23,276 nt of DNA from UBA4729 sp038236865 (GTDB lineage Bacteria > Patescibacteriota > Saccharimonadia > Saccharimonadales > UBA4665): NCBI GenBank assembly GCA_038236865.1, contig JBBRZI010000016.1, positions 1 to 23,276 of the forward strand, given 5' to 3'. Under the pieces are notes generated by a model. That model saw only the letters and a list, made by a program, of their open reading frames with translations, was not told the origin of the DNA and searched no databases. The translations under genes and the position numbers were made by a program. Below are positions 14,564-21,713 of this stretch, piece by piece; position 1 is the first letter of the stretch, and every line of letters begins with the position of its first letter.

Positions 14564-15428
14564 TGAGAGCCTCCGCACCGCCGGTAATTTCGGCCAGTTC
14601 TTGGGTAATGGCCGCTTGACGGGCAGTGTTGAACTCCAGTGTATAATCATCGATCAGCTCGTTGGCGTTATCAGTGGCGTTCTTCATGCTAATCATCCGC
14701 ATCGAGTGCTCACTGGCGAGGCTTTCGAGCACGGCCTGCCATAATTCGGCTTCGACTAAGCGGGTGGTGACTTGCTCGATAACGGTATTGACGTCCGGTT
14801 CAAAGTTGCTGCTATCTCCACCCGAAGTTTTATTGTCCGCGGTATCGAGGGTGGCGGGCAAGAGCTGGAGTTTCTGGGCCTCCTGTACTAGGTTTGACTT
14901 GAACATCGTGTAGATGAGTTGCACTTCATCGGCCAACTCATCATTAAACTGCGCCATCAACATATTGAGGGTCGGTCGAACATCATTGGCATCTGGTTGG
15001 TCTTTAAATTCAGTATAGACAGCCAGCAGATCAACATGTTCTAAGCGCCGGGCAAACTGAGCGCCCTTGCTGCCGATCATAATCAAGCGGCTGGCAACCT
15101 TTGTATCGCGGTCAGCCCGCAACGACTGAGTCAAAAGTTTCAAAACATTGGCATTGTAAGCCCCGGCCAGGCCGCTATTACTCGTCACGACAATATAGAG
15201 GCGAGTTTTGACCGGGCGAGCCGTGAACAGTGGCTGACGATCGACTTCCTTCATCGCATCCAAACGGTTTAGTAAGCTAAAAGCCAACTCTCGGTACGCC
15301 CGTGATCGGAACGCGTAATCTTGAGCGCGGCGCATCTTGCTGGCCGACACCATCTGCATAGCCTTGGTGATCTGGCGAGTGTTCTTGATGGACGTGATGC
15401 GTCGTTTGAGGGTAATTGTGCTGGCCAC
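14556..15428 (-). CDS. atpG: ATP synthase gamma subunit
   Basis: The 290-residue protein is the central shaft of F1 that turns within the alpha3beta3 ring. The N-terminal helix has the family pattern RRITSIKNTRQITKAMQMVS and ASKMRRAQ (about 9-36), and the C-terminal helix has SMKNATDNANELIDDYTLEF followed by NTARQAAITQELAEITGGAEAL. The middle carries the Rossmann-like domain (TSNSGLAGAYNANV, usual T-S-D-R-G-L-C-G-x-x-N). The start is GTG with TAGGAG 6 bases upstream. Stop TGA overlaps the start of orf57. A Ser/Asp/Gly-rich insertion (about 202-211) is mildly unusual. Confidence 0.95.
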   Translation of the reverse strand: MASTITLKRRITSIKNTRQITKAMQMVSASKMRRAQDYAFRSRAYRELAFSLLNRLDAMKEVDRQPLFTARPVKTRLYIVVTSNSGLAGAYNANVLKLLTQSLRADRDTKVASRLIMIGSKGAQFARRLEHVDLLAVYTEFKDQPDANDVRPTLNMLMAQFNDELADEVQLIYTMFKSNLVQEAQKLQLLPATLDTADNKTSGGDSSNFEPDVNTVIEQVTTRLVEAELWQAVLESLASEHSMRMISMKNATDNANELIDDYTLEFNTARQAAITQELAEITGGAEALNG

Positions 15429-15437
15429 GAGGCGCTC

Positions 15438-16988
15438 CTAGCCCTTAGCTTTCACGGCTTCATCGGCGTAAGTGCTGGCGATCGCGTGAGCGACTTTGAG
15501 TACAGCGGCCTGATCGGCATCGGACGGCTTAGCGCCGGTGTTAATGGTTTTGACGAGCTTCGGGTGCTTGCTGTTGAGCTCGCGGTAGAGGGCAACTTCA
15601 GCTGTTTTGAGCTTATCAAGCGGGACCGTGTCGAAGGCGCCTTGGGTGGCAGCCAGCAATGTGGCATACATTTCCCAAACGGCGTACGGGCTGAACTGCG
15701 GCTGCTTGAGGAGTTCAGTTAAGCGCTGCCCACGTTCAATCGTGTGGCGAGTTTCGGGGTCAAGATCGGTCGAGAATTGGCTAAAGGCCGCTAGTTCGCG
15801 GAACTGAGCCAAGCTCAGCTTCAAACCGCCAGCCACCGCTTTGATAGCTTTGGTTTGGGCGGCACCACCAACGCGCGAGACCGACAAACCGACGGAAATA
15901 GCCGGGCGAATACCTTGGTAGAACAAGTTCGTTTCCAAAAATATCTGGCCATCCGTAATCGAAATAACATTGGTTGGAATGTAGGCGCTAATGTCACCGG
16001 CTTGGGTTTCAATGATCGGTAAGGCCGTCAGTGAACCAGCACCAAGTGCATCGCTGAGCTTAGCTGAGCGCTCGAGTAAGCGGGAGTGCAAGTAAAAAAC
16101 ATCGCCCGGGTACGCTTCACGACCCGGTGGGCGGCGCAGCAGCAGTGACATTTGGCGGTAGGCGGCGGCGTGCTTGGACAAATCATCATAGATAATCAGG
16201 GCGTGCTGGCCATTATCGCGGAAGTATTCACCGATGGCGGCACCAGTGTAGGGAGCTAGGTAGAGCATCGCGGCCGGGTCGGCTGGGCTGGTAGCGACGA
16301 TAATCGTCTGCTCCATAACACCTTCGCGCTTCAGGCGCTCTTGCAGGGCAGCGACTTTAGACAGTTTTTGGCCGATGGCGACATAGACGTTGATAACGCC
16401 GGTCTTCTGGCGGGCTTGGTTAACCATCGTGTCGATCGCAATCGCGGTTTTACCAGTTTGGCGGTCACCGATGATCAGTTCGCGCTGGCCCCGGCCAATT
16501 GGGACAATCGCATCGATTGCCATCAGTCCGGTCATCAGCGGTTCGTGAACACTTTTGCGGTCGAGCACTCCAGGAGCGGGGCGTTCGACGCGACTGCGCA
16601 GTTTGGTTTTGATGGGCTCACCACCATCGAGCGGGTTGCCCAGCGGATCGACGACGCGGCCGATTAGCTCTGGCCCGACTGGTACTTCCAGAACTTTACC
16701 GCTCAAGCGAACGGTAGCGCCGGCTTTAACTTCGGTGTCTTCACCGAGCAGCACGGCACCGATTTCGTCTTCGCCGAGGTTGAAGGCAAAGGCTGTAACT
16801 TTTTGGCCGCTGACACCATCGATTTCAAGCATTTCGTTATAGCCGGCTTTACTGAGGCCATACACCCAAGCAATACCGTCACCGACACGCGTAATGACGC
16901 CGACGTTTTCTATCTCCGGACGAGCCTTTAGTTGAGCAATTGCTGCTCGGATATCATCTGATAAATCTTTAATCGAGGCTTCAGCCAT
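15438..16988 (-). CDS. atpA: ATP synthase alpha subunit
   Basis: The 516-residue protein is the non-catalytic nucleotide-binding F1 subunit. Walker A is GDRQTGKT (174-181). VGDGIAWVYGL near the N-terminus, the RVVDPLGNPLDG hinge, ALIIYDDLSKHAAAYRQMSL, LLRRPPGREAYPGDVFYLHS and SVGLSVSRVGGAAQ (containing the arginine that completes the catalytic site on beta) are all family signatures. The N-terminal helix (ASIKDLSDDIRAAIAQL), which docks the delta subunit, is present. Length is normal. The gap to atpG is 9 bases and to atpH 3 bases, consistent with one polycistronic mRNA. Confidence 0.97.
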   Translation of the reverse strand: MAEASIKDLSDDIRAAIAQLKARPEIENVGVITRVGDGIAWVYGLSKAGYNEMLEIDGVSGQKVTAFAFNLGEDEIGAVLLGEDTEVKAGATVRLSGKVLEVPVGPELIGRVVDPLGNPLDGGEPIKTKLRSRVERPAPGVLDRKSVHEPLMTGLMAIDAIVPIGRGQRELIIGDRQTGKTAIAIDTMVNQARQKTGVINVYVAIGQKLSKVAALQERLKREGVMEQTIIVATSPADPAAMLYLAPYTGAAIGEYFRDNGQHALIIYDDLSKHAAAYRQMSLLLRRPPGREAYPGDVFYLHSRLLERSAKLSDALGAGSLTALPIIETQAGDISAYIPTNVISITDGQIFLETNLFYQGIRPAISVGLSVSRVGGAAQTKAIKAVAGGLKLSLAQFRELAAFSQFSTDLDPETRHTIERGQRLTELLKQPQFSPYAVWEMYATLLAATQGAFDTVPLDKLKTAEVALYRELNSKHPKLVKTINTGAKPSDADQAAVLKVAHAIASTYADEAVKAKG

Positions 16989-16991
16989 TGA

Positions 16992-17396
16992 TTATTCCTT
17001 TCCTGCAGCGGTTAGTTGCTTAAGATGGTTCAATTTATTACGGACAGTCAAATCCAATTGTTGATTCGCGAGCTCTAAACGAACCCCGCCAACCACACTG
17101 GCGTCGTGTCGCTCGGTAACGATTATGTGGGTGGCAGCCGGGTAGAGGTGCTTCATCCGCTTCTCAATGTCAGCCCGGACGGTCGCATTTATCGGGTGGG
17201 CCGTGACGGCGACGACTTCAACCAAGCCGTGGTCGGCTCGGTACTGCATAATGTCGCGCATCATCGAGTCAAGCTCGCCGGTGCGGCGCTCAGCGAGCAA
17301 GTAGGCCGCAATTTCACGGCTCAAAGCCGGCATGTCGGGCTGGTGGAGTGACCGTTCGGCTAGGGCAATCGCGACGACGTGACGGGGGGTCTTCAT
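16992..17396 (-). CDS. atpH: ATP synthase delta subunit, short N-terminal domain
   Basis: At 134 residues this is shorter than the usual 175-180 of bacterial delta subunits. The C-terminal part is complete: VVAVTAHPINATVRADIEKR, an ASVVGGVRLEL strand (family S-x-I-G-G-x-x-I-x) and the final DLTVRNKLNHLKQL helix (family D-x-S-x-x-x-x-L-x-x-L). The missing residues are from the N-terminal helical domain, which normally caps F1 by binding the N-termini of alpha. What remains (about residues 5-55) could form only about half of that bundle. The start overlaps the atpF stop as ATGA, so a longer start upstream would run inside atpF. Confidence 0.85.
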   Translation of the reverse strand: MKTPRHVVAIALAERSLHQPDMPALSREIAAYLLAERRTGELDSMMRDIMQYRADHGLVEVVAVTAHPINATVRADIEKRMKHLYPAATHIIVTERHDASVVGGVRLELANQQLDLTVRNKLNHLKQLTAAGKE

Positions 17397-17935
17397 GCTC
17401 GGGCGTGGCCCCTCAACGCTCGGTCGATCAGGGCAGCATCTTTGACAGCATCGACTTTCTCGTCAATGATAACTTCAGTAGCCGCCGAGATCAGGCCAAC
17501 GATTTCGCCTTCTAAGGCTTTGCGCATCCGCCCAGCATCTTGCTCAGCGACGACACTAGCGTCCTTGAGGATGTTGTCGGCCTTTTGGCGGGCCCGGTCT
17601 TCGGCTTCACGAATAGTATCGCGAGCGGTGTCTTGCGACTGGGCGACGATATCATCGGCTTGCTCGCGGGCTTGGTGCAAGCGAGCGGCGATTTTGGCTT
17701 CGAGCACAACCTGATCTTTTTGCATTTTTTCGCCTAAGGCAACACCGCTTTCAATCGTTTGGCGGCGATCATCGAGGACTTTTAGAATTGGCTTAAAAGC
17801 ATAGCGGCGCAATACCAAGTAGGCCAACGCGAAGGTGACCAACTGAATAAGCAAAGCCTGGCCGCTGATGCCGAGCGCGGCGAGCCCGGATGGGCTCGAC
17901 TCTCCAAAAATTCTTACTGTTTGTGAAATGAGCAT
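17393..17935 (-). CDS. atpF: ATP synthase b subunit
   Basis: The 180-residue protein is the peripheral-stalk b subunit. One N-terminal membrane helix (GQALLIQLVTFALAYLVL, about residues 25-42) is followed by LRRYAFKPILKVLDDRRQTI, a typical join, and then a long charged coiled coil to the C-terminus. I chose ATG 17935 (AGGA 10 bases upstream) over GTG 17944, which sits too close to that ribosome binding site. The first 24 residues before the helix are longer than in many b subunits. Stop and the atpH start overlap as ATGA. Confidence 0.92.
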   Translation of the reverse strand: MLISQTVRIFGESSPSGLAALGISGQALLIQLVTFALAYLVLRRYAFKPILKVLDDRRQTIESGVALGEKMQKDQVVLEAKIAARLHQAREQADDIVAQSQDTARDTIREAEDRARQKADNILKDASVVAEQDAGRMRKALEGEIVGLISAATEVIIDEKVDAVKDAALIDRALRGHARA

Positions 17936-17953
17936 TATATACACGTCCTAATT

Positions 17954-18184
17954 CTATTTGACGATGAAGGTTGATGCGAAGGCGAGTAGACCAAACAGCT
18001 CGACAATAGCCACGAAGACTAGCGCCTGACCAAAGAATTTAGCTGCTTCCGGGTTGCGACCGACGGCTTGAAGGTAGTTGCCACCGATGAGGCCGATGCC
18101 GATTGCTGGGCCGATAAAACCAAACCCGACCATGAGGCCTTTACCGATAATTGCTGTATTGATTGCATCTGCAAGATATACCAT
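17954..18184 (-). CDS. atpE: ATP synthase c subunit
   Basis: The 76-residue protein is the c-ring subunit: two membrane helices joined by a polar loop, AVGRNPEA (40-47; family R-Q-P). The ion-binding carboxylate is Glu62 in FVAIVELFGLLAF. The Gln of helix 1 and Ser/Thr after the Glu that mark sodium-binding rings are absent (GPAIGIGLIGG and VELFG are seen), so proton coupling is more likely. AAGGAG lies 11 bases before the ATG. A TATAAT box in the AT-rich 64-base gap after atpB may give extra c-subunit mRNA. Confidence 0.96.
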   Translation of the reverse strand: MVYLADAINTAIIGKGLMVGFGFIGPAIGIGLIGGNYLQAVGRNPEAAKFFGQALVFVAIVELFGLLAFASTFIVK

Positions 18185-18195
18185 GTTGACTCTAA

Positions 18196-18216
18196 CTCCT
18201 TGAATCTTAAATTATA
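18196..18216 (-). promoter_or_regulatory. Possible internal promoter and RBS for atpE
   Basis: On the minus strand TATAAT (18211-18216) and AAGGAG (18196-18201) lie in the only sizeable gap of the operon. No convincing -35 is seen at the right distance, so the promoter part is tentative. Confidence 0.3.
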
Positions 18217-18248
18217 TGTAACACTATTTAATTAACACTTGTAGACGC

Positions 18249-19094
18249 CTAGGCCTTGCCTGGCTGTAACCCCATTGTTTCAGGAACCGATTCCTCGGTC
18301 AAGTCTTGATGTCCATGCTCACCCGCGTGGTTAACGGCGATCGCCAAGTACATCAAGCTCAGTATGGTGAAAATGTAGGCCTGGAGGGCACCCACAAACA
18401 TCTCGACCAGGGTGAATGGCATGGCCGCGAGCGGTGCAGCCACGTGACCCAGGTAGGAAAAAACAGCAATCACGATTTCGCCAATCGTGACGTTTAAAAA
18501 CAAACGAAGCGACAGGCTGAACACTCGTGTCACGTCCGTAATCATCTCGAGAATGCCGATAATAAAGTACAGCGGATTGAGCGGGTTACCGACAAAGAAG
18601 TGGCGGATATAGTTGAGCACACCACCCGATTCACGGATTGACGCACTGTACACTACGGCCATCGTGATGATGCCGGCGGCAAGCGTGCCGTTTAAATCGG
18701 CCGTAAAAGGCCGCAGCAGTGGGGTATCGCCGATATGAAACGCTTCGCCGACGCCCGGCAGCAGCCCCAGCCAGTTGCTCAGTAATAAGAAGAAAAACAG
18801 CGTCACGAAGAAGGGCACATACTTGCGACCTTTTTGTTTGTCATCAAACGTGTTCACGACCAAGGCGGTAATAAACTCAGCCCCGGCCTCGATAAACTGC
18901 GTAATGCCGCCTTTGGGTTTGACGGTCACACGGTGAGCGACCGCTACAAGCAAAGTAATAATTAAGATGGTGCAAATCCATCCGTAAAAAATCGAATTTG
19001 TAATCACGACACCGCCCACGTGAAACACCTCAGCCGGAGCAACATGGACGCTCGGTCCGGTGTCGGCAAAGTTACGTATCAGGCTTGAAATCAT
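18249..19094 (-). CDS. atpB: ATP synthase a subunit
   Basis: The 281-residue protein is the stator a subunit, forming the proton half-channels beside the c ring. The essential arginine is Arg197 in FSLSLRLFLNVTIGEIV. Other family signatures are FFLLLSNWLGLLPG (about 101-114), RPFTADLNGTLA (128-139) and a terminal helix with FVGALQAYIFTILSLMYLAIA. About five to six membrane helices are visible. Its ATG overlaps the stop of the upstream AtpI/Z-like gene as ATGA. Confidence 0.96.
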   Translation of the reverse strand: MISSLIRNFADTGPSVHVAPAEVFHVGGVVITNSIFYGWICTILIITLLVAVAHRVTVKPKGGITQFIEAGAEFITALVVNTFDDKQKGRKYVPFFVTLFFFLLLSNWLGLLPGVGEAFHIGDTPLLRPFTADLNGTLAAGIITMAVVYSASIRESGGVLNYIRHFFVGNPLNPLYFIIGILEMITDVTRVFSLSLRLFLNVTIGEIVIAVFSYLGHVAAPLAAMPFTLVEMFVGALQAYIFTILSLMYLAIAVNHAGEHGHQDLTEESVPETMGLQPGKA

Positions 19095-19417
19095 TTTGTA
19101 TTCTCCTTGGAATCCGGCGGATCTAGCTTTGTCATTTCATTAAAGTCACTCAGTGTGCGGCGGACTACCACAATCATGCCCAACATGGCAACGGCCAGGC
19201 CAACGAACGTCCAGAGCGGCGAGCTGTGCGTCCACGTGTCGAGCTTGTAGCCTCCAACAATTGGTGCAATCACGACGACGGCCAACTGCCAGCTCATCCC
19301 AATCGCCGCACTATTGAATACCAGCTGGGTATTCTGGCTACTCGTATCTGATTTCTTCAAAGGCGAGGCAGCCGAAACTGTCGGTGCCGGCTTAGTTGTC
19401 GCACTATTTTTCACCAT
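19091..19417 (-). CDS. AtpI/AtpZ-like protein, first gene of the ATP synthase operon
   Basis: The 108-residue protein has a polar N-terminus (about 30 residues, rich in Ser, Thr and Pro) and two membrane helices: about 40-57 (GMSWQLAVVVIAPIVGGY) and 66-86 (SPLWTFVGLAVAMLGMIVVV), with GYKLDTW between them. This is the pattern of the small AtpZ/AtpI proteins often found before atpB and linked to c-ring assembly or magnesium supply. Identity rests on topology and position. Its start is supported by an extended -10 ending 8 bases before the ATG, so the operon mRNA would be leaderless at its 5' end. Confidence 0.75.
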   Translation of the reverse strand: MVKNSATTKPAPTVSAASPLKKSDTSSQNTQLVFNSAAIGMSWQLAVVVIAPIVGGYKLDTWTHSSPLWTFVGLAVAMLGMIVVVRRTLSDFNEMTKLDPPDSKENTK

Positions 19418-19425
19418 TAATATCT

Positions 19426-19455
19426 AGTATACCAGGGGATCTCTCTGTTATTCAA
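19426..19455 (-). promoter_or_regulatory. ATP synthase operon promoter, leaderless
   Basis: On the minus strand TTGAAT (19450-19455), an 18-base spacer and TGGTATACT (extended -10, hexamer 19426-19431). The hexamer ends 8 bases before the ATG at 19417. The best-supported promoter of the leaderless set. Confidence 0.7.
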
Positions 19456-19560
19456 GCGCACGGAGTTCTGGGCCGCACCGACGCTGTGCGTCAACCCCGT
19501 TCTAGGCCCTTGGTAGCACTAGTGCAACTTTTACAACAGAGATTAGATTCAAAATATTTT

Positions 19561-19592
19561 CACTATACGAAATATAGTGGTATGATAATACC
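19561..19592. promoter_or_regulatory. Glutaredoxin promoter with two adjacent palindromes
   Basis: CACTATA-CGAAA-TATAGTG (19561-19579) is a perfect 7-base inverted repeat, and GGTAT-GATA-ATACC (19579-19592) a perfect 5-base one. The extended -10 TGGTATGAT (19578-19586) lies over both, and ends 6 bases before the ATG at 19593. The first palindrome looks like an operator for a dimeric repressor. Confidence 0.5.
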
Positions 19593-19832
19593 ATGAATCA
19601 ACCAAACATTACCGTCTACAGCGCCACTTGGTGTGCCTTTTGCAAGGCCGCTAAAGATTATTTTGACAAATTAGGTGTCAAATACACCGACAAAGACGTC
19701 GATACCGATCCGACGTTTATGACCGAGGCCGTCGACAAATCAGGCCAACGCGGCATCCCCGTCATCGACATCAATGGCAAAATCATCGTCGGCTTTGACC
19801 GCCCAGCCATTGACGCAGCCCTCACCCAGTAG
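19593..19832 (+). CDS. Glutaredoxin-like thiol-disulfide oxidoreductase
   Basis: The 79-residue protein has the thioredoxin fold of small glutaredoxins. The active site is CAFC (Cys14, Cys17) after VYSATW, and the cis-proline is Pro56 in QRGIPVIDINGKIIVGFD, close to the YruB/NrdH-type branch (usual V-P-V-x-x-I-x-G-x-x-I-x-G-F). It would reduce disulfides in the cytoplasm, perhaps for ribonucleotide reductase or peroxide defence; the electron donor is not in the window. CAFC is a variant of the more common CPYC or CVYC. It is monocistronic, with a leaderless promoter under two palindromes and a terminator-like stem after it. Confidence 0.9.
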   Translation: MNQPNITVYSATWCAFCKAAKDYFDKLGVKYTDKDVDTDPTFMTEAVDKSGQRGIPVIDINGKIIVGFDRPAIDAALTQ

Positions 19833-19871
19833 CCGGGCCACGTCTGTAAGAAATATTACCTTTACCCGGCT
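19831..19871 (+). terminator. Terminator-like stem after glutaredoxin
   Basis: AGCCGGG (19831-19837) pairs perfectly with CCCGGCT (19865-19871), followed by TTATAT. The 27-base loop contains a smaller GTAA/TTAC stem. The T tract is short, so efficiency is uncertain. Confidence 0.45.
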
Positions 19872-19895
19872 TTATATCCGTTATTATTTAGCTAG

Positions 19896-19911
19896 TACAA
19901 TGTTAAAGGAG
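19896..19911 (+). promoter_or_regulatory. -10 and ribosome binding site of the 176-residue gene
   Basis: TACAAT (19896-19901) is a plausible -10; AAAGGAG (19905-19911) is a strong ribosome binding site 5 bases before the ATG at 19917. The two lie so close together that the site would fall at the very 5' end of the mRNA. Confidence 0.45.
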
Positions 19912-19916
19912 CAACC

Positions 19917-20447
19917 ATGAGTGAAGCCCTGCCAGTAGTAAGACCAACGATAGATTTTACGGGCATTGGCAATGTAGCGGTGGAGCGCCGCGTTCGACTT
20001 CTGGATAAATACATCCACCAGGACCCCGCTGCTGTCTTAGAGGTCATCGATGAACTCGGTGATTTAGGCTCAATCGACTACGCTGAACGCAACGACCGGG
20101 AAACTACCCTCAAACGCAATCTACCTGACGTTGTCGCTGAATATTTTGGGCAACGCTACGATGACTCCGTCTCATACGATCCAGCTACCGAAAAATCTCT
20201 GCAAGCCGACAAAGCCATGAAAGAACTCTTATTAAGACTCCGCGGCGCAACCTCAAATCGTGTACAAACTGGCAAAATGACGTCAAACATGCGGCCAAAC
20301 GCCGAAGCTCCTGAGCTTCGTGATAAAGCCCGGAAATATCGTCTGGCGTACTACGTCGGGTCCTTCGTCGACCAAGTTGTTGCCCAACCGGAACAGGCCC
20401 CACCAGCCACCGCCGGCCAGCCTAGCCAGTTACATGAGACTGGCTAG
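19917..20447 (+). CDS. Unknown soluble protein, 176 residues
   Basis: I recognise no family. The protein is charged, mostly helical by appearance and has no signal peptide or membrane segment. The middle has DKYIHQDPAAVLEVIDELGD and LPDVVAEYFGQRYDD; a later stretch, ATEKSLQADKAMKELLLRLR, is a likely amphipathic helix. The end is rich in Pro, Ala and Gln (EQAPPATAGQPSQ) and looks disordered. The start has AAAGGAG 5 bases upstream. The final codons, including the TAG, form one arm of an 8-base inverted repeat (20422-20447). Genes on both sides have separate promoters, so context gives no functional clue. Confidence 0.7.
   Translation: MSEALPVVRPTIDFTGIGNVAVERRVRLLDKYIHQDPAAVLEVIDELGDLGSIDYAERNDRETTLKRNLPDVVAEYFGQRYDDSVSYDPATEKSLQADKAMKELLLRLRGATSNRVQTGKMTSNMRPNAEAPELRDKARKYRLAYYVGSFVDQVVAQPEQAPPATAGQPSQLHETG
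20422..20447. terminator. Inverted repeat across the stop codon, possible terminator
   Basis: CTAGCCAG (20422-20429) and CTGGCTAG (20440-20447) pair perfectly around a 10-base loop. The second arm includes the stop codon. No T tract follows, so intrinsic termination is doubtful. Confidence 0.3.
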
Positions 20448-20482
20448 TAACCCTAATTTCGCTTAGCCACCGCTAATGTGTG

Positions 20483-20488
20483 TACAAT
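20483..20488 (+). promoter_or_regulatory. -10 box of the adenosyltransferase-like gene, leaderless
   Basis: TACAAT, in GTGTGTACAATAG, ends 8 bases before the ATG at 20497. There is no ribosome binding site in the intervening bases (AGATTCAC). Confidence 0.5.
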
Positions 20489-20496
20489 AGATTCAC

Positions 20497-21066
20497 ATGA
20501 GCTTTGAAGATTATCAGACCAAACAATCAGTTGTTGTTGTCTACACCGGCGACGGCAAGGGTAAAACCAGCGCCGGCTTGGGGCTGTTAACCCGAGCCCT
20601 CGGCAATCGTTGGAAAGTTGCTTTCATCCAGTTCATCAAGTATTGGGGCGTCGGTGAGCACGTCTTCATCCGCGATATCATGCCCCTGTATAAAGACGAT
20701 CTCTATTTCTATAAAGGCGGTAAAGGATTTTATAAAGCCGGCGACCTGAGCCAACCCGACGTCACCGAAGACCAACACCGACAAGCCGCGCTGGCAACCT
20801 TCCATGAGGCGCTCAAGGCAGTCACCAATGGCAGCTACGACCTCGTCATCTGCGACGAGATCAACAACGCCGTCCACGACGGTCTGCTCAGCGTTGAACA
20901 GATGACAACCCTGATCGACAGCCGGGCAGCGCAGACCAGCCTCTGCTTCACTGGCCGCAATTTTCCAACCGAGTTACTGGACAAAGTCGACATTGCCACC
21001 GAAATGCAGAAAGTCAAACACCACTTCGACGATAAATTTCTGGCCAACAAAGGTATCGATTTCTAG
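20497..21066 (+). CDS. Corrinoid adenosyltransferase-like protein (CobA/CobO/BtuR family)
   Basis: The 189-residue protein matches the CobA/CobO/BtuR family, which transfers the adenosyl group of ATP to cob(I)alamin-type corrinoids. The P-loop is GDGKGKTSAGLG (18-29), the family form G-x-G-K-G-K-T-x-A; a Walker B-like VICDEINNAVHDGLL follows (about 118-132). The C-terminal signature is GRNFPTELLDKVDIATEM with KHHFD and the final NKGIDF (family T-G-R-x-x-P-x-x-L-x-x-x-A-D-x-V-T-E-M and G-I-x-x). Usually the motif reads GRxAP, here GRNFP. No cobalamin gene is nearby, so the substrate is uncertain; related P-loop proteins of other function cannot be excluded. A -10 box lies 8 bases before the ATG. 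Confidence 0.8.
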   Translation: MSFEDYQTKQSVVVVYTGDGKGKTSAGLGLLTRALGNRWKVAFIQFIKYWGVGEHVFIRDIMPLYKDDLYFYKGGKGFYKAGDLSQPDVTEDQHRQAALATFHEALKAVTNGSYDLVICDEINNAVHDGLLSVEQMTTLIDSRAAQTSLCFTGRNFPTELLDKVDIATEMQKVKHHFDDKFLANKGIDF

Positions 21067-21107
21067 CCTGGCCTCACTTGCTATATTGTTTTTTAAAAGC
21101 AATCGAC

Positions 21108-21113
21108 TACAAT
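21108..21113 (+). promoter_or_regulatory. Possible -10 of the 177-residue gene
   Basis: TACAAT ends 20 bases before the ATG at 21134, implying a short leader of about 12-14 bases without a clear ribosome binding site. Confidence 0.3.
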
Positions 21114-21133
21114 AATTTCATACGGTAATTTAT

Positions 21134-21667
21134 ATGAGATTAGCGCACGAAACAACCAGCTTCCTGTCGCCGCCACATCTGGCGTACCTCCATTCGTCTC
21201 AAACCGCGTCCACGTTGGGGCCAAGCGGTGTCTCCAGTTTTTTACCCAATAGCCGGCTGGCAACGGCCAAGGGTTCGGGCGACCGGGTCGATAACCAGCT
21301 GCCTCCCGCCCAACAGCTTCAAGAAATTGCTGAATTTATCGACACTACGACTCGACTTTCGGCCGAGCAACTCCATTGGCTGGCCTTTATGGAAAACTGG
21401 CAGAGCCCGGAAAACCACCTACTGCTTGATGCCCAAATCGAACAGCAATTAGCCAAAAATGTCGAACTGCTTGGTGAGGCCATGGTAGAGCTATATCGAC
21501 AGGGCACGCCAATCAAAATCGGTCACCCCGAGACCGGGCAGTCGGTACCGATCAGGGGGCTCAGCTATTCGACCAAACAACCCGGCTACCAGGTAGGCAT
21601 TGACGGTGCAACTCCAGAGACAATGACTTTGGTGCCGTTGTATCAAATCGATCAACTCCACATATAA
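21134..21667 (+). CDS. Unknown soluble protein, 177 residues
   Basis: I recognise no family. The first 55 residues are rich in Ser, Thr, Leu and Pro and look poorly ordered. The middle (about 58-125) looks helical (QQLQEIAEFIDTTTRLSAEQ, then EQQLAKNVELLGEAMVELYR). The last 50 residues are rich in Gly, Pro, Ile and Val (GTPIKIGHPETGQSVPIRGL; VPLYQIDQLHI) and look like beta strands. No signal or membrane segment is visible. No ribosome binding site precedes the ATG, and a TACAAT box lies 20 bases upstream. The real start might be an internal codon, because the N-terminal part has no recognisable structure, but no better-supported start is visible. Confidence 0.6.
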   Translation: MRLAHETTSFLSPPHLAYLHSSQTASTLGPSGVSSFLPNSRLATAKGSGDRVDNQLPPAQQLQEIAEFIDTTTRLSAEQLHWLAFMENWQSPENHLLLDAQIEQQLAKNVELLGEAMVELYRQGTPIKIGHPETGQSVPIRGLSYSTKQPGYQVGIDGATPETMTLVPLYQIDQLHI

Positions 21668-21695
21668 CAATTGGCGGCCGTACCTGCCCGATATT

Positions 21696-21704
21696 TGCTA
21701 CAAT
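21696..21704 (+). promoter_or_regulatory. Extended -10 of the kinase-nuclease pair, leaderless
   Basis: TGCTACAAT is an extended -10 whose hexamer ends 9 bases before the ATG at 21714. No ribosome binding site follows. Confidence 0.55.
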
Positions 21705-21713
21705 GGCCCTACG

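Noticed and set aside
17954..18184. Sodium-dependent ATP synthase
   Set aside because: The Gln and Ser/Thr ligands of sodium-binding c rings are absent.
12335..19417. Many plus-strand ORFs antisense to the ATP synthase genes
   Set aside because: They overlap strongly supported atp genes throughout, have no start signals and look like frame shadows caused by GC-rich codon use.
19396..19596. 66-codon ORF between the ATP synthase promoter and glutaredoxin
   Set aside because: It overlaps both promoters, has no ribosome binding site and reads as low-quality protein.
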